Assembly (NCBI GenBank): GCA_958298945.1
Contig: OY282608.1
Location: 72,774,806-72,838,805 of the forward strand
Length of the DNA stretch: 64,000 bases
Direction: 5' to 3'
Source of the DNA: Atherix ibis
Taxonomy: Eukaryota > Arthropoda > Insecta > Diptera > Athericidae
The position numbers and the translations under genes were made by a program. The notes under the pieces were generated by a model that was not told the DNA's origin, did not search any database, and was given only the letters and a program-made list of their open reading frames with translations. This document shows, piece by piece, positions 57,299 through 64,000 of the stretch (positions are counted from its first letter, which is position 1; each line of letters begins with the position of its first letter).

Positions 57299-58377
57299 AT
57301 GAACAAACCAACAAACCAACAAACTAACAAACCAACAAACCAACAAACCCACAAACCAACAATCCAACAAGCCAACAAGCCAACAAACCAACAATCCAAC
57401 AAACGAACAAACGAACAAACCAACAAACCAACAAACGAACAAATCAACAAACCAACAAACCAACAAACCAACAAGCCAACAAACCAAAAAATGAACAAAC
57501 CAACAAACCAACAAACAAACAAACCAACAAAACAACAAACCAACAAACCAACAAACCAACAAACCAACAAACCACCAAACCAACAAGTCAACAAACCAAC
57601 AAACCAACAAACCAACAAACCAACAAACCAACAAAGCAACAAACCAACAAACCAACAAACCAACAAGCCAACAAACCAACAAACCAACAAACCAACAAAC
57701 CAACAAAAAACAAACCAACAAACCAACAAACCAACAAACCAACAAACCAACAAGCCAACAAACCAACAAGCCAACAAACGAACAAACCAACAAACAAAAA
57801 AACCGACAAACCAACAAACCAACAAACCAACAAACGAACAAACCAACAGACAAACAAACCAACAAACCAACAAACCAACAAACCAATAAGCCAACAAACC
57901 AACAAACCAACAAACCAACAAACCAACAAACCAACAAACCAAAAAACCAACAAACGAACAAACCAACAAACCAACAAGCCAACAAACCAACAAACCAACA
58001 AACCAACTAACCAACAAGCCAACAAACCAAAAAACCAACAAACCAACAAACCAACAAACGAACAAAACAACAAACCAACAAACCAACAAACCAACAAACC
58101 AAAAAACAAACAAACCAACAAACAAACAAACCAACAAACCAACAAACCAACAAACCAACAAACCAACAAACCAACAAACGAACAAACCAACAAACCAACA
58201 AACGAATAAACCAACAAACCAACAAACCAACAAACCAACAAGCCAACAAACCAAAAAACGAACAAACCAACAAACGAAGAAACAAACAAACCAACAAAAC
58301 AACAAACCAACAAACCAATAAACCAACAAACCAACAAACGAACGAACCAACAAACCAACAAACAAACAAGCCAACAA
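57299..58377. repeat. Higher-order block B, right copy
   Basis: It opens with the AAATGAAC unit at 57299, then GTCAAC at 57587 and CCGAC at 57803. The order and spacing match the left B copies, best at 5212 and 5420. As on the left, block C follows directly. Confidence 0.75.
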
Positions 58378-59240
58378 GCTGACAAACGAACAAACCATCA
58401 AACGAACAAACCAACAAACAAACAAACCAATAAATCAACAAACCAACAAACCAGCAAGCCAACAAACCAAAAAACCAACAAACCAACAAGCCAACAAGCA
58501 CACAAACCAACAAGCCAACAAACGAGCAAACCAACAACCAAACAAACCAACAAACCAGCAAACGAACAAACCAAAAAACCAACAAACCAACAAGCCAACA
58601 AGCACACAAACCAACAAGCCAACAAACGAGCAAACCGACAACCAAACAAACCAACAAACCAACAAACCAACAAACCAACAAGCCAACAAACCAAAAAACG
58701 AACAAACCAACAAACCAACAAACCAACAAACCAACAAACAAACAAACCAACAAAACAACAAAGCAACAAACCAACATACCAACAAACCAACAAACCAACA
58801 AACCAACAAGCCAAGAAGCCAACAAACCAACAAGCCAACAAACCAACAAACCAACAAATCAACAAACCAACAAACCAACAAACGAAGAAACCAATAAACG
58901 AACAAACCAACAAACCAACAAACCAACAAACCAACAAACCAACAACCAACAAACCAACAAACCAACAAACCAACAAGCCGACAAACCAACTAGCCAACAA
59001 ACGAACAAACCAACAAACAAACAGACCAACAAACCAACAAACCAACAAACCAACAAGCCAACAAACCACAAAACCAACGAACCAATAAACCAACAAACCA
59101 ACAAACCAACAAACCAAAAAAACAACAAACGAACAAACCAAAAAACCAATAAGCCAACAAACCAACAAACGAACAAACCAACAAACCAACAAACGAACAA
59201 ACCAACAAACCAACAAACCAACAAACCAACAAATCAACAA
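58378..59240. repeat. Higher-order block C, right copy 1
   Basis: GCTGAC at 58378, AAACGAGC at 58520, AAAGCAACAAACC at 58760 and AAACGAAGAAACC at 58880 each lie exactly 52,159 bases after their left-hand partners. CAGACC at 59022 is at 52,167, one octamer more. Confidence 0.83.
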
Positions 59241-60119
59241 ACGAACAAACCAACAAACAAACAAACCAACAAACCAACAAACCAACAAACCAACAAGCCA
59301 GCAAAACAAAGAACGAACAAACCAAAAAACCAACTAACCAACAAGCCAACAAGCCAACAAACCAACAAGCCAACAAACGAACAAACCAACAAACAAACAA
59401 ACCAACAAACCAACAAACAAACAAACCAACAAACCAACAAACCAACCAACCAACAAACCAAGAAGCCAACAAAATAACAAGCCAACAAACGACAAACCAA
59501 CAAACGAACAAACCAAAAAACCAACAAACCAACAAACCAACAAACCAACAAACCAACAAACCAACAAGCCAACAAACCAACAAACCAGCAAACCAACAAA
59601 CCAACAAACCAACAAACCAACAAACGAACAAACGAACAAACGAACAAACGAACAAACCAACAAACTAAAAAACGAAACACAAACAAACCAACAAACCAAC
59701 AAACCAACAAATCAACAAACGAACAAACCAACAAACAAACAAACCAACAAACCAACAAACCAACAAACCAACAAGCCAGCAAAACAAAGAACGAACAAAC
59801 CAAAAAACCAACTAACCAACAAACCAACAAACCAACAAACGGACAAACCAACAAACCAACAAACCAACCTACCAACAAACGAACAAACCAACAAACAAAC
59901 AAACCAACAAACCAACAAACCAACAAACCAACAAATAAACAAACAAACAAACAAACTAACAAACAAACCAACAAACCAACAAACCAACAAACCAAAAAAC
60001 GAACAAACCAACAAACGAAGAAACAAACAAACCAACAAAACAACAAACCAACAAACCAATAAACCAACAAACCAACAAACCAACAAACCAACAAACCAAC
60101 AAACCAACAAACCAACAAA
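59241..60119. repeat. C/D-like segment specific to the right side
   Basis: The landmark AAAACAAAGAACGAAC occurs at 59303 and 59781 here and at 61283 further on. I could not find it in the left C block. CTACCAAC (T at 59870) and a five-copy AAAC run at 59937-59956 show D affinity. It appears to be extra material inserted between the two right C copies. Confidence 0.65.
59937..59956 (+). repeat. AAAC tetranucleotide run, 5 copies
   Basis: A 20-base perfect run after AAAT, then interrupted by TAAC and resumed. Confidence 0.93.
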
Positions 60120-61770
60120 CCAACAAGTCAACAAGGGAACAAACCAACAAACGAACAAACCAACAAACCAACAAACCAACAAACCAACAAACCAACAAAC
60201 GAACAAACCAACAAACCAACAAACCAACAAACCAACAAACGAACAAACCAACAAACCAACAAACCAACAAGCCAAAAAGCTGACAAACGAACAAACCATC
60301 AAACGAACAAACCAACAAACAAACAAACCAATAAACCAACAAACCAACAAACCAGCAAGCCAACAAACCAAAAAACCAACAAACCAACAAGCCAACAAGC
60401 ACACAAACCAACAAGCCAACAAACGAGCAAACCAACAACCAAACAAACCAACAAACCAGCAAACGAACAAACCAAAAAACCAACAAACCAACAAGCCAAC
60501 AAGCACACAAACCAACAAGCCAACAAACGAGCAAACCAACAACCAAACAAACCAACAAACCAACAAACCAACAAACCAACAAGCCAACAAACCAAAAATC
60601 GAACAATTCAATAAACCAACAAACCAACAAACCAACAAACAAACAAACCAACAAAACAACAAAGCAACAAACCAACATACCAACAAACCAACAAACCAAC
60701 AAACCAACACGCCAAGAAGCCAACAAACCAACAAGCCAACAAACCAACAAACCAACAAATCAACAAACCAACAAACCAACAAACGAAAAAACCAATAAAC
60801 GAACAAACCAACAAACCAACAAACCAACAACCAACAAACCAACAAACCAACAAACCAACAAGCCGACAAACCAACAAGCCAACAAACGAACAAACCAACA
60901 AACAAACAGACCAACAAACCAACAAACCAACAAACCAACAAGCCAACAAACCAAAAAACCAACGAACCAATAAACCAACAAACCAACAAACCAACAAACC
61001 AACAAACGAACAAACCAAAAAACCAATAAGCCAACAAACCAACAAACGAACAAACCAACAAACCAACAAACGAACATACCAACAAACCAACAAACCAACA
61101 AACCAACAAATCAACAAACGAACAAACCAACAAACAAATAAACCAACAAACCAACAAACCAACAAACCAACAAAACAACAAGCCAACAAGCCATCCAACC
61201 AACAAGCCAACAACTGGACAAACCAACAAACCAACAAACGAACAAACCAACAAACCAACAAACCAACAAACCAACAAGCCAGCAAAACAAAGAACGAACA
61301 AACCAAAAAACCAACAAACCAACAAGCCAACAAGCCAACAAACCAACAAGCCAACAAACGAACAAACCAACAAACAAACAAACCAACAAACCAACAAACA
61401 AACAAACCAACCAACCAACAAACCAACAAGCCAACAAGCCAACAAAATAACAAGCCAACAAACGACAAATCAACAAACGAACAAACAAAAAAACCAACAA
61501 ACCAACAAACCAGCAAACCAAGAAACCAACAAGCCAACAAACCAACAAACCAACAAACCAACAAACCAACAAACCAACAAACCAACAAACCAACAAACGA
61601 ACAAACGAACAAACGAACAAACCAACAAACCAACAAACCAACAAACCAACAAACTAAAAAACGAACAAACAAACAAACCAACAAACCAACGAACCAACAA
61701 GCCAACAAACCAACAAACAAACAAACCAACAAACCAACAAACGGACAAACCAACAAACCAACAAACCAAC
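60120..61770. repeat. Higher-order block C, right copy 2
   Basis: AAGGGAAC at 60133, GCTGAC at 60279, AAACGAGC at 60421, AAAGCAACAAACC at 60661 and AAACGAAAAAACC at 60781 match the left C block. The last four are at exactly +54,060 and the first is one octamer less (54,052). Relative to right copy 1 the offset is 1901. An odd unit, CAACTGGAC, lies near 61209, and an AAAATCGAACAATTC break lies near 60596-60609. Confidence 0.82.
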
Positions 61771-61838
61771 CTACCAACAAACGAACAAACCAACAAACAA
61801 ACAAACTAACAAACCAACAAACCAACAAACCAACAAAT

Positions 61839-61858
61839 AAACAAACAAACAAACAAAC
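61839..61858 (+). repeat. AAAC tetranucleotide run, 5 copies
   Basis: A 20-base perfect run after AAAT and followed by TAAC, as at 59937-59956. Confidence 0.93.
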
Positions 61859-62591
61859 TAACAAACAAACCAACAAACCAACAAACCAACAAACCAACAA
61901 ACCAACAAACCAACAAACCAACAAACCAACAAACCAACAAACCAACAAGCCAACAAGACAAGAAACCAACAAACCAAAAAACCAACAAACGAACAAACCA
62001 ACAAACCAACAAACCAACAAACGAACAAACCAACAAACCTACAAACCAACAAACGAACAAACCAACAAACCAACAAACCAACAAACGAACAAACCAACAA
62101 AACAACAAACGAACAAACCAACAAACCAACAAGCCAACAAACGAACAAACCAACAAACAAACAAACCTACAAACGAACAAACCAACAAACCAACAAGCCA
62201 ACAAGCCAACAAGCCGACAAACCAACAAGCCAACAAACGAACAAACCAATAAACAAACAAACCAACAAACCAACAAACCAACAAACCAACAAACCAACAA
62301 ACCAAAAAAACCAACAAACCAACAAGCCAACAAGCCAACAAACCAACAAGCCAACAAATGAGCAAACCAACAAACAAACAAACCAACAAACCAAGAAACC
62401 AACAAACCAACAAACCAACAAACCAACAAACCAACAAATTAACAAACCAATAAACCAATAAGCCAACAAACCAACAAACCAACAAACCAACAAACCAACA
62501 AACGGACAAACCAACAAACCAACCTACCAACAAACGAACAAACCAACAAACAAACAAACCAACAAACCAACAAACCAACAAACCAACAAAT

Positions 62592-62611
62592 AAACAAACA
62601 AACAAACAAAC
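62592..62611 (+). repeat. AAAC tetranucleotide run, 5 copies
   Basis: A 20-base perfect run after AAAT and followed by TACC rather than TAAC. Confidence 0.93.
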
Positions 62612-63304
62612 TACCAAACAAACCAACAAACCAACAAACCAACAAACGAACAAACCAACAAACCAACAAATCAACAAACCAACAAACGAACAAACCAACA
62701 AACCAACAAACCAACAAACGAACAAACCAACAAAACAACAAACCAACAAACCAACAAAACAACAAGCCAACAAACGAACAAACCAACAAACAAACAAACC
62801 TACAAACCAACAAACCAACAAACCTACAAGCCAACAAGCCAACAAGCCGACAAACCAACAAGCCAACAAACGAACAAACCAATAAACAAACAAACCAACA
62901 AACCAACAAACCAACAAACCAACAAACCAACAAACCAACAAACCAAAAAAACCAACAAACCAACAAGCCAACAAGCCAACAAACCAACAAGCTAACAAAC
63001 GAGCAAACCAACAAACAAACAAACCAACAAACCAAGAAACCAACAAACCAACAAACCAACAAACCAACAAACCAATAAACCAATAAGCCAACAAACCAAA
63101 AAACCAACAAACCAACAAACCAACAAACCAACAAACAAACAAACCAACAAACTAACAAACCAACAAGCCAACAAACCAACAAACCAACAAACCAAAAAAC
63201 CAACAAACGCACAAACCAACAAACCAACAAAGCAACAAACCAACAAACCAACAAACGAACAAACCAACAAACAAACAAACCAACAAACCAACAAACCAAC
63301 AAAT

Positions 63305-63328
63305 AAACAAACAAACAAACAAACAAAC
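63305..63328 (+). repeat. AAAC tetranucleotide run, 6 copies
   Basis: A 24-base perfect run after AAAT, the right-hand counterpart of 8190-8217, with one copy fewer. Confidence 0.94.
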
Positions 63329-64000
63329 CAACAAACCAACAAACCAACAAACCAACAAACCAACAAACCAACAAACCAACAAACCAACAAACCAACAAAC
63401 CAACAAGCCAAGAAACCAACAAGCCAACAAACCAACAAACCAACAAATTAACAAACGAACAAACGAACAAACCAACAAAACAACAAACGAACAAACGAAC
63501 AAACGAACAAACCAACAAACCAACAAACCAACAAACCAACAAACCAACAAACCAACAAACCAACAAACCAACAAGCCAAAAAACCAACAAACCAACAAGC
63601 CAACAAGCCAACAAATCAACAAACCAACAAACGGACAAACCAACAAACGAACAAACCAACAAACCAACAAACGAACAAACCAACAAACCAACAAACCAAC
63701 ATACCAAAAAACGAACAAACAAACAAACCAACAAACTAACAAACCAACAAACCAACAAACCACCAAACCAACAAACCAACAAACCAACAAACCAACAAAC
63801 CAACAAACCAACAAACCAACAAACCAACAAACCAACAAACCAACAAACCAGCAAACCAACAAACCAACAAACCAACAAACGAACAAACCAACAAACAAAC
63901 AAACCAACAAACCAACAAACCAACAAACAAACAAACCAACAAACCAACAAACCAACAAACCAACAAAAAAACAAACAAACTACCAAACAAACCAACAAAC

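Larger units (their letters stand above)
1..64000 (+). repeat. Giant octanucleotide satellite array, unit AAACCAAC, filling the window
   Basis: The 8-base unit AAACCAAC (five A, three C) can be followed from the first to the last base. The canonical unit has no G or T on the + strand, so the two DNA strands are strongly asymmetric. Recurrent variants are AAGCCAAC, AAACGAAC, AAACAAAC, AAACCAAA, AAACCAAT, AAATCAAC, AAACTAAC and AAACCATC, plus occasional 7-, 9- or 10-base units that shift the phase. The longest perfect runs I noticed are about 147 bases at 10708-10854 and 146 bases at 16304-16449, roughly 18 units each. Both array ends lie outside the window, so total length is unknown. No gene was seen anywhere in it. 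Function is unknown; a structural satellite with no coding role is the simplest reading. Confidence 0.98.
61771..64000. repeat. Higher-order block D, right copy, cut by the window end
   Basis: CTACCAAC (T at 61772 and 62525), GAGCAAACC (62360 and 63001), CGCAC at 63208 and AAAC runs at 61839, 62592 and 63305 reproduce the left D block. CGCAC and the 63305 run both lie 55,115 bases after their left partners at 8093 and 8190. The block continues past the last base of the window. Confidence 0.78.

Noticed and set aside
1..64000. Telomeric repeat
   Set aside because: The G-rich strand has only GG, not the runs of three or more G typical of most telomere units. The array is full of variants and higher-order structure, and no chromosome end or subtelomeric gene is visible.
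1..64000. CRISPR array
   Set aside because: There are no unique spacers between repeats. The units are contiguous 8-base repeats and no cas gene is present.
1..64000. Transposable element or insertion sequence as the source of the modules
   Set aside because: I saw no terminal inverted repeats, no target-site duplications outside the octamer, and no transposase or reverse-transcriptase coding sequence. Modules differ only in variant octamers.
1..64000. Assignment to a named species or known satellite family
   Set aside because: I do not recognise this octamer as a named satellite, and there is no unique sequence or gene to anchor taxonomy.

Overview
The whole 64 kb window is one tandem-repeat landscape. 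The unit is the octanucleotide AAACCAAC on the + strand (GTTGGTTT on the - strand), with variant units mixed in. I see no stretch of unique sequence longer than a few tens of bases, and no protein gene, tRNA, rRNA, mobile-element gene, CRISPR array or promoter that I can support. The + strand is almost all A and C, and the - strand almost all G and T. The organism cannot be identified from the sequence. A satellite of this size and layered structure points to a eukaryotic nuclear genome assembled from long reads, but that is inference.

The very long reading frames on both strands are artefacts. Eight is not a multiple of three, so all six frames cycle through 24 nt without a stop. The - strand gives an octapeptide VGLLVCWF and the + strand gives NKPTNQQT. 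Apparent starts and stops come only from variant units such as those holding CAT, CTA or TCA.

The array is not homogeneous. Variant units act as landmarks that define nested higher-order repeats. From left to right: A-type blocks (about 1-1428 and 2300-4323) alternate with B-type blocks (1429-2299 and 4324-6061). Then come a C block (6062-7070), a long D block (7071-12060), a mixed segment (12061-13480), and a second D copy (13481-17300). After these lies a near-identical 3.07 kb tandem duplication E1/E2 (about 17672-23811). A 26 kb mosaic F follows (about 25500-52230), built from re-used modules, including one landmark present 15 times. After a return of E-like and mixed sequence (52231-55289), the order A, B, C, D begins again (55290-64000), with C present twice.

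The main discovery candidate is this last point. Landmarks in A, B, C and D recur in the same order at offsets of about 52.2 to 55.1 kb. Over at least 660 bases of C the offset is constant at 52,159 and 54,060. This suggests a super-higher-order repeat of roughly 52 kb or more, of which the window shows one full pass and the start of another. Smaller tandem duplications (440, 480, 800, 983, 1901, 2.8-2.9k, 3.07k, 5.7-5.9k) are nested inside it. Either the locus evolves by repeated segmental duplication at every scale, or part of this reflects assembly behaviour in a repeat. Read-level evidence would separate the two.
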